DNA from: Labia minor | Taxonomy: Eukaryota > Arthropoda > Insecta > Dermaptera > Spongiphoridae | Direction of reading: 5' to 3' | Length of the DNA: 64,000 nucleotides | Assembly: GCA_963082975.1 (NCBI GenBank) | Contig: OY720345.1 | Location: 33,116,611 to 33,180,610, forward strand | Part shown: positions 10,641 through 22,645 of the stretch, one piece after another | Numbering within the stretch: the stretch's first letter is position 1 | Layout: the number at the start of each line of letters is the position of its first letter | Position numbers and translations under genes: made by a program | The notes under the pieces: generated by a model | Database searches by the model: none | What the model was told of the DNA's origin: nothing | Seen by the model: the letters and a program-made list of their open reading frames with translations, nothing else

Positions 10641-12264
10641 AATTTAAAAAAAACATTAATTTTTTATTTTTTATTTTATTTTAAACCTTAATTAATTAAA
10701 TAATATATTCTATCTGTATATCTCTTAAATATATTATAAAAAAATTTGTTATGTTTTTTTATAAAATTTAAAAAAAAAATAATAATATGTAAATTTTGTA
10801 TTTTATAAAAAATTTTTAGTTCAATTTTTAAGTTGACTTTCTTTTTTTTATCTCATACCTATATTTTAACTTTATTAATATATAAATATTTATAAATTAA
10901 TAATTCTTTTGTTTACATTAAAAATTAGCTGGAGTGTCTCCACTCGACTATCTCGCAATTTGAATTGGATTAAATAACCTAATATATTATATTTAAATTA
11001 AATTTAATTAATTATAAATTATAAATAATAAATATTAAACCAGCGCATGTTTGGCTTTTTGTATATGGCACCAAGTCACGTGTTGGCGCGTGAGATTTGC
11101 AGTGTTAAAAATTAATTCTGGTATTTTCAACCAATCAGTCAAGCTGAAATTCTATATATATCAGTTTTATACAATTATTAATCATGTGAAAAATTATCAA
11201 ACATATATCTTTATTTTTACGGTCACTTTAGAGGAAAAAAAATCAAAACGTAAGTAATGACCCTCTTCCGGTTTAGCTACATTTCTCAAAAGATGATAGA
11301 AAACTATGAATTTTGAATAATGCTCATGAACCAAATTTCATCATTCTAGCTCAAACCCTTTTTGCGTAATCTTGGTTACATACATACATACATACATACA
11401 TACACACACACACAGACATTTTTCTCAACCTTAGTGAAAATGATTCAGGAACCTTCAAAACGTATAAAAACATCAAAATCTCAACATCGAAAATTTTCGT
11501 GATCGCAATACTATCTCTTACGAGATAGTAAAAATTTATATATATATATATTTAAGTTACAATCTCAGTTTTTGCAACGCCAGCAGGATTTATTACGTCA
11601 TAAAACCTGCAATCCCAATCACTTATATATTTCATATAGTGATTAGTACTTTCCATGTACTACAACTCAGCAATCTATTTAAAAGATTAGCTGCATTAAC
11701 TTGCAATTTTAGCACGACTGTAAAACGTTCATTACAGCCTTGTATTATTTATTAAAATTAAATAAATATAAAAAAAAACTAAGAAAAAGTAACTTTGTAC
11801 TTTTTCTTTCAAAACCGTTTTTTTAAAAACGACAACGCTCGGCACAGGACCTTTACTTATATATATTTAATAAAAAAATATTTTCGATACAATTATTTAT
11901 TTTCATTTGTTCTAATTTATTTAATTTAATAGTATATATAATATCAATAATAATTGATAATTCAATTGATTTTATTTAAATTAAAATTAAAATACATTAT
12001 TGATGCAGATAATAATTCCATAATTTAATTCCAATGACATCAATTTATACAATTAAATATATATATAAATATACTAACTGCTAAGACCGCCTTAAGCGCT
12101 TTTTGCACCTGGACAGGGTGATCTGCCCCCTGTACCCCCGAAGTAGTACACTGAAAATCTGTATGAAAAGGTTTTCATTCATTTTATTTCAATCAGTATA
12201 TTAAAATATTCATTTCTTTTTGTGTCCTTATTGAAAATATATTTTAATTTAACCCGTTAAGTGG
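10641..12264. repeat. Shared 5' part of the 10.2-15.4 kb / 35.9-41.0 kb duplication
   Basis: This stretch matches 36271-37883 with small indels. It contains the tcacgtgttggcg repeat (10930-11230), a LINE-like tail with (taca)n/(ca)n at about 11380-11415, and a diverged SINE-like copy at 12085-12260. No gene is visible. Confidence 0.75.
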
Positions 12265-12501
12265 TTATGACATATATATACGTCTATATCTTGATCTCTT
12301 GTACAGTGTAGCGCTTATGACGGATATATTCGCATCATGATTTTTCTTGGTATATTTAATGGGTAAGACGAAAAAATATTAATGGGTAAGACGAATATAT
12401 ACGTCTTATCCATTAAATATACCAAGAAAAATCATGATGCGAATATATCCGTCATAAGCGCTACACTAAACAAGAGATCAAGACGTATATATAAGTCATA
12501 A
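12265..12501. repeat. Long palindrome (foldback MITE-like)
   Basis: The left arm (ttatgacatatatatacgtc ... ggtaagacg) is nearly the exact reverse complement of the right arm (cgtcttatcc ... gtcataa), about 105 bases each, around a short centre that repeats taatgggtaagacgaa. The second copy is at 37884-38124. It could fold into one hairpin. It resembles a foldback or MITE insertion; target duplications are not clear. Confidence 0.8.
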
Positions 12502-12544
12502 ACATAATATTTCTAATTAATAGTAATAGTAGAGCTAATATTAT

Positions 12545-12770
12545 TTAAAAAAAACTTACAAACCAATATTTTATAAAGTCTTTTTCTCGGACCTTTGCAC
12601 ATCGAGAGAGCGTGGTGAAACTAATAATTAGTGTCTTGAGTATTATTTGGTAATCAATAACGATTCGTACCGTAAGAGTATATTTGTAGTGATTAAAAAA
12701 GTTCACAAAAAGAGAGAGTATTTCGAAAAATTTTCCATAAAATCCCAATAAATCGCAACAATAATAATAT
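12545..12770 (-). other. Minus-strand open segment ending in a splice donor, unknown
   Basis: The minus strand is open for 67 codons from an ATG at 12746-12748. Near its end (12560-12555) it runs through a good 5' splice-site sequence (GGTTT|GTAAGT). The same segment is at 38164-38395 with one substitution and a small indel. It could be a captured first exon of a host gene, or chance in AT-rich DNA. No family is recognised. Confidence 0.25.
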
Positions 12771-13290
12771 AATTCAAGATAATTGCTTTAATATAATATA
12801 TCTGTAAAAATCTAATAATTCATAATTATGGTATATAGAAATAATTTACATTTTATATTTTTTTTACAAAAAAATGTTAAGATACCTATTAAAATAACAA
12901 AATAAAAATTATTATTGTCTTTTAATGATTATATCCCACCTTAAAATTATTGGAATCTTAAACTAAACCTATCAAACGGGGAATGAAAAAATTTGAAAAA
13001 TTAATTATTTAAAAAAATTGAAAAATTATAAATGAAAGAGTTAAATTAGTAAAATTGAGAATAATAAAATATTTTTTTTTTAAAAAAAAACAATTTGTTA
13101 AAAATTTCTTTTGATAGGTCTATTTTTAGATATTTTAGGTAATGTGTTTTTATTATTTTCTTTTCATTTTTCTTCTCTTTTAAATTGTCTAAACCCTATA
13201 TAAATAAACAAAAAGGCAATTTATCCTTTTCCTATTGGACCATTAAAGCTCCAATACAATAATATCATTTAAAATCTGGAAAATATATTT

Positions 13291-13336
13291 TTTAAAATAA
13301 ATTACAAGAGCCCTTCACAGTACAACTCAGTCTTGT
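13291..13336 (+). promoter_or_regulatory. Core promoter of the 233-residue gene, copy 2
   Basis: Initiator TCAGTC at 13327-13332 with the TATA-like ttaaaataaat about 30 bases upstream, same as in copy 1. The 5'UTR exon runs to 13486 and the intron is 13487-13585. Confidence 0.5.
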
Positions 13337-13599
13337 GTTCAAGACACATCTACTACCAGTACTACTAGCTCTTTCTGTGGAAAATCACTAAAATTGTATT
13401 AGTTATAATTCCGACAGGCTGTGCTAAAATAGTGTTCCGTGAATTTCAACTCTCCAGTTGTCTTCGGCGTCAACATCATAAAATTGGTATGTACAAAATT
13501 ATAATTAATTAATCATCAAACAATTACAAATTAATATTATTTTTTTTTTATTTCTAATATATTTTCGATTATTTTCTTACTATAGATTTACTGAAAATC

Positions 13600-14301
13600 A
13601 TGACGAAAATGATGTTTTATTTAAAAAATATTGAAAAATTGGGAAATAAATATAATTTGCTTATTAGTGATTATATACTAATAATTATTTCTCATTTAAA
13701 AAATAATTCATTCCGAAATAAATTGTTAAAATCCAATTTAACAAATATAACAACGAGTGAATTTCAAGAATTATTTAAAAGAAAAGCTGCGAGAGAAATG
13801 AATCCAAATTCAATTAATACTTCTCTCAAATTAGCAATTAAACAGATTAACAAATATGGCATTCGCTATATAGATATCTTGAGAAATTGTTACAAACAAC
13901 GTCAAGTAAAGTTGAATAACAATGAATTTTCAAAGAGTGTATTAAAACGAGCTAGAGAATTTGGAAAATTATCTAATCAACTAAAATTACAATGTAATCA
14001 TTCCTATTCAGTCCATCCACAGACCGAGTGGAGAAATCTGTATAGATATCAAGAAACGGGAATTGGTTTTGATTATAGAAAACCACCGTTCACAGTGTTA
14101 GAGGAGAACATTAGTGAAATAGAAATAAAACGAAGACCGTTACGCAACTACAATTTTTTTACGCCATTCTCGAATAAGGAGAATGAGCCACCCGTACAAG
14201 ATGATGATGATGATGAGACGGTCTTGAATCTTCCCATCAATAGATTTAGATTCACTGACACAAAATCTAAAATGAAAAGCCACTATTATCATATTAGATA
14301 A
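13600..14301 (+). CDS. KEN-box multicopy protein, unknown function, copy 2
   Basis: A 233-residue basic protein that I do not recognise. Visible features: no signal peptide; a lysine/asparagine-rich, probably helical N-terminal half with a hydrophobic stretch (SDYILIIISHL, about residues 23-33) too short and polar-flanked for a sure membrane segment; a basic middle (SVLKRAREFGKL); a KEN-box-like motif in FSNKENEPP at about residues 189-197, where KEN with following prolines fits APC/C degrons; an acidic run DDDDDE just after; and a basic C-terminal end. The ATG is 14 bases after the intron acceptor. A short conserved 5'UTR exon, intron and promoter show a structured gene. Possible cell-cycle-regulated or nuclear role is inference from the motif alone. 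Three intact copies in this window are identical in protein sequence. Confidence 0.7.
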   Translation: MTKMMFYLKNIEKLGNKYNLLISDYILIIISHLKNNSFRNKLLKSNLTNITTSEFQELFKRKAAREMNPNSINTSLKLAIKQINKYGIRYIDILRNCYKQRQVKLNNNEFSKSVLKRAREFGKLSNQLKLQCNHSYSVHPQTEWRNLYRYQETGIGFDYRKPPFTVLEENISEIEIKRRPLRNYNFFTPFSNKENEPPVQDDDDDETVLNLPINRFRFTDTKSKMKSHYYHIR

Positions 14302-15356
14302 TATTAATTGAATAGTTATTAATTGTAGAAATTGAAAAATATCTTAAATACCTAATATTGTTGATTATTGAAAATTGTAATTAATTATACTTATTGTTAG
14401 ATAAAAAATATATGTACATACATGTAAAATATTGATATCATATTGTTATAGTATACCTATTTATTTTTATATTTTACAATTTATTGCAAGTTAAAAATTA
14501 ATCTGATGAAATATAAAATTTGGTTCATTTTAATTATTGTTTTAAATGTGTGTTTTATCCAATCTAAATATTATAATGTTATATATGTACAATAATTATA
14601 TGTATAGTAAAAATAAATATATATTAAAAATAAAAAATTTCTTTATACATTATAAATATTTTCTATGTGTGTTTTCACTTAAAATTTTACTTTTCCTATA
14701 TAAAATAAATTCCTCAAATTACCATTTTCCTTTTAACCATATATATATATATATATATATACGGTATACAGATATATGTTTTTGAACTTGAAAAATATCC
14801 ACATGACTTTGAAAGGCGAATCAAACTGTTTAAGTCTCATGAGGAAATTCAATTTATGTATTTTTTATTAATTAAGATAAATTAATAGATAGTATTTAGA
14901 AATATTAAAAACAAAATATATATTTCAGGGTGACGAAATTATTAGATTTTGGAATATATATTTATAGCATACTATATATTTTTTTATATAATAATCTCTT
15001 AAAAACAATTTTCAATTTTTTAAATTGATATTCATTTAAATAGATAAAATTAAAAAACATTAAATCTTAATTTCTATTAAAATATTAAATAAGTTTGACC
15101 TAATGTATGAAATAAATTAATATAATTATTTTTAGTATGATTGAAATATTTTAAATGATATTTAATTAATTAAAAACTTATAATAAATTAAATATTTTAA
15201 TAATCCAGCCAATAGATAAAACATGAACAGTGACTTCAAATTGAAATAGACATCAGATATATTCTTATTAAATGTTTTATAATGAACATTACTTTATAGT
15301 TTATTCAAATTATATAAAAACCCTTAAAAAGTGCCATGCATCAAAATAATCTCGAA

Positions 15357-15553
15357 AACGTCGAATTGGCAGTCGTGGGACTGGCCGACAGAAGTGAAAA
15401 CTTGTGCGTAAGAAATTTGAAAGCAGACGGAATGCGCACCAGCTTCACGAGAAAAATGAAATTTATATACGTATATATATATATATAAAATTCATAATTA
15501 TTTTTTTCAGCAAACTGATTATTATTACAAAAATATTAAAAATACGATGTGTA

Positions 15554-15595
<42 letters not shown>

Positions 15596-16085
15596 TGTCT
15601 GTCTGTCTGTCTGTGTGTCTGTCAAATACTCAAAAACTACCCGTCCGATTGCGATGAAACTTTCAGGGATTGTTGTGGGCGTCCCAGGGAAGGTTTTACT
15701 GTAGTTAAATCCAAAATTAATTTAATTAGTAATATTTTGGTAAAAGTCTATTTATGGTTACCATGGTTACATTGAAAAATTTACAATAAATAAATAAAAA
15801 TAATTGGAAATCTTTTCAACTTATTATTTTGATAAATTTTATTAATATTTTTAATTTTTTTTAAACTGCAAAAAATAACATACCCATAGTAATAGTTGTA
15901 ATAAAAATAAAAATATAAATCACAATGTAAGTAAAATATTGAATCGTTTTATTTATATTGTTTCAATTATTGTTTGAATATTTATTAAATTTATATATAG
16001 ATTAATTTACATGTTTAAATGTATATTTAATAAATTTATTTATTGATTCTTAATATTAATAATTCCAATTACTTTCTTGAAATTT
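15357..16085. repeat. Retroelement tail with (TA)n and (TCTG)n
   Basis: 15364-15460 is the ggcagtcgtgggactggccg repeat, then a (TA)n run to about 15591, a (TCTG)n stretch, and the gtccgattgcgatgaaac tail. It parallels 5855-6575. No gene. Confidence 0.65.
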
Positions 16086-17101
16086 TTTTTTATTTAAAGG
16101 CATATTCAGCATATCTCTCAAATTTGAATTGGATTAAATAACATATATTAATTTAAATTAAATTAAATTAATTCAATTATAAATTAAAATTAATAAATAA
16201 TATTTATTAAACCAGCGAAAGTTTGGTTCTTTTTTGATGGCACCACGTCACGTGTTGGCGCGTGAGATTTCCAGTGTTAAAAAATTAATTCTGGTACTTT
16301 CAGAGATTCTATCAAGCTGAAATTCTATATATAGCAGTTTTATACAATTATTAATCCTGTGAAAAATTATCAAACATATATCTTTATTTTTAGGGTCACA
16401 CACACACACACACATATTTAAAAATTAATTTATTAAAATATATATTATACAATATATTATATATAGTATATAATTTAATATATATATAAATATATATATA
16501 TTCTGAAATTAATTTTAAATTATATAAATATATTAGAAATTAATTTAATATAATTTAACACATAATAATATATTAAAATATTTTATTTTATATATACATA
16601 ATTTAGTAATACTGATTATTAATGTAAATATAAATAATAATATTTAATATGGCAAATATGTAAAATTTTGTAAAGAATGTATCAGAAGTTTAGTGTCTAA
16701 CATTCTGGCGTATTGCGCATGCGTATATCGGTCGGTCGGTCGGTCGGGTCGTTTTGTAATCTCACGCGAGTTCTATACTTTTTCCCCATCCCGCAAAACT
16801 GCTCAACGCCGCTAAAGTTTTCACTTCAATAAATATAACTATACATTATATTATTATTTAGATTATCCCAGTATAAAATATAAAAGATAAATAAAAAAAT
16901 TTATTTTTTTATTATTTATTTAAATTTAAAAAAATATTTAAAATTAATATTAAATAGAATAAATACATATGGAAGTTATATTACACGTATATAACTAAAT
17001 GAAAAGAATGAAAAGTTATTTTGTGACAATTTTACAATGATAATGGTGAGGAGAAGTGTTGAGAGGGTTGTAATTGGTTATCGCGCGAGTTATAATAAAT
17101 G
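16086..17101. repeat. Mosaic repeats equivalent to 9300-10220 and 950-1560
   Basis: 16095-16400 is the cacgtcacgtg repeat, 16500-16830 matches 950-1290 including a short GGTC tract, and 16835-17101 matches the first part of block S (1295-1560). Copy 1 continues directly into gataataaacctc, whereas here the match breaks at 17102 and resumes at 18694. Confidence 0.7.
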
Positions 17102-17676
17102 AGTACCGGGACCCCGAGCCTCGGCTCGGTACTTAAGTTAAAAAAAATGATTCATTATTATTGGATTTGGCTGGTAATATTAATACCTGGGACACCGAGC
17201 TCTCGCTCTACCCTTTAAAAAATATTGATACACAATTCTTTAATTATTTATTACAATTATTAAATGTTACACATTTGCATCAATCTGATTAAAATTAATG
17301 AACTTGTGCTCCTCAATAATACATAAATATATAATATATAGGTACATATATTTTTTTTCTATAGTGTTTTTTTGAAAAACTGTTTAGCGCCCCAAGTGGT
17401 TATAAAACAAACTAAAGACAAAAAAACGTGCTTTGCAGCTTTTCGGAATTAAAAAAGCAAAATTGGCAGTCGTGGGACTGGCCGACAGAAGTGAAAACTT
17501 CTGCGTAAGAAATTTTAAAACAGACGAAATTCGCGCTATTTCACGAGAAAGATGAATTTCATATGCATGTATATATATATAACTTATATATTATTTTAAA
17601 CATATATTTTAAACAAATTTGTAACTTATATTTATATATATATAAATACACAACTTTGTTTAAAATATTGCAATAC

Positions 17677-17827
17677 GAACTGTTTTATAATTCTTATCTC
17701 TAACATAAAATATATATTTATTATGTGAAGTTCATTTCGTATAATTTTGATTATATATGTATATATGAAATGAACTTTACATAATAAATATATATTTATA
17801 TGTTAGAGATAATTTATAAAACAGTTC
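17677..17827. repeat. Palindrome, about 62-base arms
   Basis: gaactgttttataa... on the left is the reverse complement of ...ttataaaacagttc on the right, with a few mismatches, around a (TA)-rich loop (ttgattatatatgtatatat). Foldback or MITE-like. Confidence 0.75.
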
Positions 17828-18360
17828 TAATGACAATTCAAATTTCGCGCTCTGTTATAAGAAATTTGAAAGCAGATGGTTTCATGGTGTTGGTCACGAT
17901 CACGCGAGTTCTATACTTTTTCCCCATCCCGCAAAAGTGCTCAACGCCGCTAAAGAAGTTTTCACTTCAAAAATTATTTAATATTTGGAAATATATCTGA
18001 CTTATAGAAAAAATGAATATTAATTAAAGAAAGAAATAGTTTTTAAAATATCCTGAATAATATGTAACAATTTTCAAGATAGAAATTTATTACAATATTA
18101 CAATTATTAACTGTTGCATCATTGCATCAATCTGATTAAAATGAATGGAACTTCGGGTACTCAATAATAATAAATAAAATAATATTAATAAATATATTGA
18201 ATAATATTTTATTGAAAAAATATTAAAACTTATAAAACTATCTAAAACTTTATTAATAAAAGAACAATGAATAAATAAATATAGAATAGTAATTTATTAA
18301 AAAGTAAACAATAGATAAAAAGAAAAAAAAATAACAAAATCATTATTTTCATTTTTAAAT

Positions 18361-18655
18361 AACGATTCACCCGGCGAGTTTCGAACCGACGAAATCCACT
18401 CGTTAAAACATCAGTCCAACCGCTGGACTATATGTATTTAGATAAAAAATTGTCATTTTTTTACTGTCTTAGCAGGCAGTATTAAAAATTTTGACGTTTT
18501 CCATATATAATTTTCAATTAAGAAATTAATAATGAAGCTGTATGTTTCAAGAGATATCATCAATAAAACTTAATTTTTCTTTATAAATACTATATCTAGT
18601 GTGAATTTGAAAAAAATCGTTAGAGCGGTTTTTGAGAACCAATATATATAGATAA
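18361..18655. repeat. Composite repeat: antisense tRNA-like head plus LINE-type tail
   Basis: Minus-strand 18430-18361 reads tagtccagcggttggactga, then a B-box-like cggttcgaaactc, like a degenerate tRNA. The plus strand continues to a tail with aaaaatcgttagagcggttt and gagaaccaatatatatagat. Same architecture as 603-945. Confidence 0.45.
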
Positions 18656-18693
18656 ATACATATATACAATTTTAGCTAGCATAATAAGATAAG

Positions 18694-18984
18694 ATAATAA
18701 ACCTCACCCCGAGGTTGAATTTTGACAGGAACAGCGCCGCTCCCCGAGCTCCCTGGCTATGCGTGCGCACACTCGAGCAGCTGTCTAGGAACAGCCCCTG
18801 GCATTTAGGCAACCAGCTGCGCTAGTTTCCAAATTTAAAATTTTCATACTTAAAGTACCTGGATTATCCAGCAGCCGCTCAGAAGATTAATAAGTTGACC
18901 TGTGGCCAGGTCCGAACCGACCGACGGTTTGAAATAAATTAATTTCCAGCTACAGAAACAATTTCAAATAATTTTAATATATCT
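18694..18984. repeat. Block S, second half
   Basis: Base-for-base continuation of the match to 1564-1854 (constant offset of 17130). It contains the gacctgtggccaggtc palindrome. Confidence 0.8.
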
Positions 18985-20084
18985 TGGACCTCAGACTCCT
19001 GCACTGTTCACCCAGTAATAATTAACATGTGTGTTGATGACAAAAAAATAGTCTCATCACATTGTATAATTTCCGATGACTTAAATCATGATGTTTGTAT
19101 GGTTTATAAGATTCAAGATACACTGTTAGAATCCAATGATAACCCTGTACCTCATTTTGAATCACAAAAGAGAAATTCTCGCTGAAGTCAATTGATTGAT
19201 ATAATGGCTTGATTTGGCGCGCAGTTATCCTTTAGACTTTTTAAATAGCTCGACTAACTTTTTGCAATATAAGAATGTGGGATCAATTTTTCTATTTTTG
19301 TTGTTAGTTCATCAATAAATTCATCAATGTGTGTGTGGTTGAAGTTTGAGTTATCATCTGTGTCCTGTCTGTAGCTACCCACTGTTTGAATTCGATCCTA
19401 TCTTCTTCCTCATAGTTTTCAAACTTTGTTTGTAAGAATGCTGTTAAACTTTCCTTCGATGGACATTTTTAGGTAAAAATATTTTATTTAATATTAAAAT
19501 GTCTAATTATTAACAATATTCAGCCATTGAGACTCTCATATTGCTCATAATTAATGTGTTGTAACTTGCAGTGGTCTTAGTAAATAGAAGGAGGCAAATA
19601 CACAAAACTTTTATTTTATTAAATTAAAGCCCATTTCATGTAGATAATTTAGGGAAAAAAAGTTCTTGATTATCTCATTCCCTTGTCGTGATATTTCATT
19701 TTACGCTAAACCTTGTTTGTAATTTTAAAATTTTATAATGTCCAACATATAATTTTTTTTAAAATATTTTGGGGTCCGTTATATTTTTATTACAATTCCT
19801 CATAGTTATAAGAACATGCCTTAAAAATTTCAACAAGATAGGAGGTTAAATAAGTGAATGAGAAATTATTTTCTTCTCCAATACACGTTTTATTTGGCCT
19901 CATCCGAGACTCGGAAATTTAAAAACGCCAATCTTTAAACTGCCATTACTCAAAAACTATGTGAGATAAAAAATTAAAATTTGGTGGTGTTTTTCATGTT
20001 TATAAATAGAACATATTTACCAATTTTCATAAAAATCTGAGATTTTGGGTGAAACGGCCTGGATGAGTTGACGTGGAATGACCC
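18985..20084. pseudogene. DNA transposon remnant, second copy
   Basis: Near-identical to 1855-2954. The plus-strand piece ends at the stop at 19183-19185, the minus-strand piece lies at about 19466-19240, and the terminal gacgtggaatgaccc ends at 20084. The identical breaks show that it was duplicated after decay. Confidence 0.55.
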
Positions 20085-20594
20085 AATTGCTTTAATATAA
20101 TATATCTGTAAAAATCTAATAATTCATAATTATGGTATATAGAAATAATTTACATTTTATATTTTTTTTACAAAAAAATGTTAAGATACCTATTAAAATA
20201 ACAAAATAAAAATTATTATTGTCTTTTAATGATTATATCCCACCTTAAAATTATTGGAATCTTAAACTAAACCTATCAAACGGGGAATGAAAAAATTTGA
20301 AAAATTAATTATTTAAAAAAATTGAAAAATTATAAATGAAAGAGTTAAATTAGTAAAATTGAGAATAATAAAATATTTTTTTTTTAAAAAAAAACAATTT
20401 GTTAAAAATTTCTTTTGATAGGTCTATTTTTAGATATTTTAGGTAATGTGTTTTTATTATTTTCTTTTCATTTTTCTTCTCTTTTAAATTGTCTAAACCC
20501 TATATAAATAAACAAAAAGGCAATTTATCCTTTTCCTATTGGACCATTAAAGCTCCAATACAATAATATCATTTAAAATCTGGAAAATATATTT

Positions 20595-20640
20595 TTTAAA
20601 ATAAATTACAAGAGCCCTTCACAGTACAACTCAGTCTTGT
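20595..20640 (+). promoter_or_regulatory. Core promoter of the 233-residue gene, copy 3
   Basis: Initiator TCAGTC at 20631-20636 with the same upstream TATA-like word. The 5'UTR exon ends at 20790 and the intron is 20791-20889. Confidence 0.5.
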
Positions 20641-20903
20641 GTTCAAGACACATCTACTACCAGTACTACTAGCTCTTTCTGTGGAAAATCACTAAAATTG
20701 TATTAGTTATAATTCCGACAGGCTGTGCTAAAATAGTGTTCCGTGAATTTCAACTCTCCAGTTGTCTTCGGCGTCAACATCATAAAATTGGTATGTACAA
20801 AATTATAATTAATTAATCATCAAACAATTACAAATTAATATTATTTTTTTTTTATTTCTAATATATTTTCGATTATTTTCTTACTATAGATTTACTGAAA
20901 ATC

Positions 20904-21605
20904 ATGACGAAAATGATGTTTTATTTAAAAAATATTGAAAAATTGGGAAATAAATATAATTTGCTTATTAGTGATTATATACTAATAATTATTTCTCATT
21001 TAAAAAATAATTCATTCCGAAATAAATTGTTAAAATCCAATTTAACAAATATAACAACGAGTGAATTTCAAGAATTATTTAAAAGAAAAGCTGCGAGAGA
21101 AATGAATCCAAATTCAATTAATACTTCTCTCAAATTAGCAATTAAACAGATTAACAAATATGGCATTCGCTATATAGATATCTTGAGAAATTGTTACAAA
21201 CAACGTCAAGTAAAGTTGAATAACAATGAATTTTCAAAGAGTGTATTAAAACGAGCTAGAGAATTTGGAAAATTATCTAATCAACTAAAATTACAATGTA
21301 ATCATTCCTATTCAGTCCATCCACAGACCGAGTGGAGAAATCTGTATAGATATCAAGAAACAGGAATTGGTTTTGATTATAGAAAACCACCGTTCACAGT
21401 GTTAGAGGAGAACATTAGTGAAATAGAAATAAAACGAAGACCGTTACGCAACTACAATTTTTTTACGCCATTCTCGAATAAGGAGAATGAGCCACCCGTA
21501 CAAGATGATGATGATGATGAGACGGTCTTGAATCTTCCCATCAATAGATTTAGATTCACTGACACAAAATCTAAAATGAAAAGCCACTATTATCATATTA
21601 GATAA
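20904..21605 (+). CDS. KEN-box multicopy protein, unknown function, copy 3
   Basis: Intact 233-residue frame whose protein is identical to copies 2 and 4. The surrounding 3.9 kb is nearly identical to copy 1, so the two arose from one block duplication and only copy 1 then lost two bases. Domains and limits are as described at 13600-14301. Confidence 0.7.
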   Translation: MTKMMFYLKNIEKLGNKYNLLISDYILIIISHLKNNSFRNKLLKSNLTNITTSEFQELFKRKAAREMNPNSINTSLKLAIKQINKYGIRYIDILRNCYKQRQVKLNNNEFSKSVLKRAREFGKLSNQLKLQCNHSYSVHPQTEWRNLYRYQETGIGFDYRKPPFTVLEENISEIEIKRRPLRNYNFFTPFSNKENEPPVQDDDDDETVLNLPINRFRFTDTKSKMKSHYYHIR

Positions 21606-22645
21606 TATTAATTGAATAGTTATTTATTGTAGAAATTGAAAAATATCTTAAATACCTAATATTGTTGATTATTGAAAATTGTAATTAATTATACTTATTG
21701 TTAGATAAAAAATATATGTACATACATGTAAAATATTGATATCATATTGTTATAGTATACCTATTTATTTTTATATTTTACAATTTATTGCAAGTTAAAA
21801 ATTAATCTGATGAAATATAAAATTTGGTTCATTTTAATTATTGTTTTAAATGTGTGTTTTATCCAATCTAAATATTATAATGTTATATATGTACAATAAT
21901 TATATGTATAGTAAAAATAAATATATTATAAATAAAAAATTTCTTTATACATTATAAATATTTTCTATGTGTGTTTTCACTTAAAATTTTACTTTTCCTA
22001 TATAAAATAAATTCCTCAAATTAACATTTTCCTTTTAACCATATATATATATATATATATATACGGTATACAGATATATGTTTTTGAACTTGAAAAATAT
22101 CCACATGACTTTGAAAGGCGAATCAAACTGTTTAAGTCTCATGAGGAAATTCAATTGATGTATTTTTTATTAATTAAGATAAATTAATAGATAGTATTTA
22201 GAAATATTAAAAACAAAATATTTATTTCAGTGTGACGAAATTATTAGATTTTGGAATATACATTTATAGCATACTATATATTTTTTTATTTAATAATCTC
22301 TTAAAAACAATTTTCAATTTTTTAAATTGATATTCATTTAAATAGATAAAATTAAAAAACATTAAATCTTAATTTCTATTAAAATATTAAATAAGTTTGA
22401 CCTAATTTATGAAATAAATTAATATAATTATTTTTAGTATGATTGAAATATTTTAAATGATATTTAATTAATTAAAAACTTATAATAAATTAAATATTTT
22501 AATAATCCAGCCAATAGATAAAACATGAACAGTGACTTCAAATTGAAATAGACATCAGATATATTCTTATTAAATGTTTTATAATGAACATTACTTTATA
22601 GTTTATTCAAATTATATAAAAACCCTTAAAAAGTGCCATGCATCA

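Larger units (their letters stand above)
12781..15356 (+). repeat. Gene-bearing repeat unit, copy 2
   Basis: Copy of 2955-5528 with scattered substitutions, embedded in the longer duplication that also includes copy 4 (35.9-41.0 kb). The upstream neighbour (attcaagat) is shared with copy 4, not with copies 1 and 3. Confidence 0.85.
17102..18693. mobile_element. About 1.6 kb insertion into block S, composite
   Basis: Against 1291-1853 the sequence is interrupted here: left side ...ataaatga, right side gataataaacc. The left edge starts with a GC-rich hairpin (agtaccg ... cggtact, 17101-17132). Inside are a ctgggacaccgagctctcgc block related to 33945-33985, a copy of the cagtcgtgggactggccgac repeat, a long palindrome (17677-17827), part of the 17895-17970 repeat and an antisense tRNA-like head with tail (18361-18655). 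No ORF is credible. It may be several nested insertions. Confidence 0.55.
20085..22645 (+). repeat. Gene-bearing repeat unit, copy 3
   Basis: Collinear with 2955-5515 at an offset of 17130. It stops at gccatgcatca, where a different repeat (tacctatattttaac, as at 10855) begins. Confidence 0.85.

Noticed and set aside
10279..10647. 122-codon plus frame, repeated at 35923
   Set aside because: It lies wholly in a dispersed noncoding element, ends at different points in the two copies, and contains LINE-tail and microsatellite sequence.
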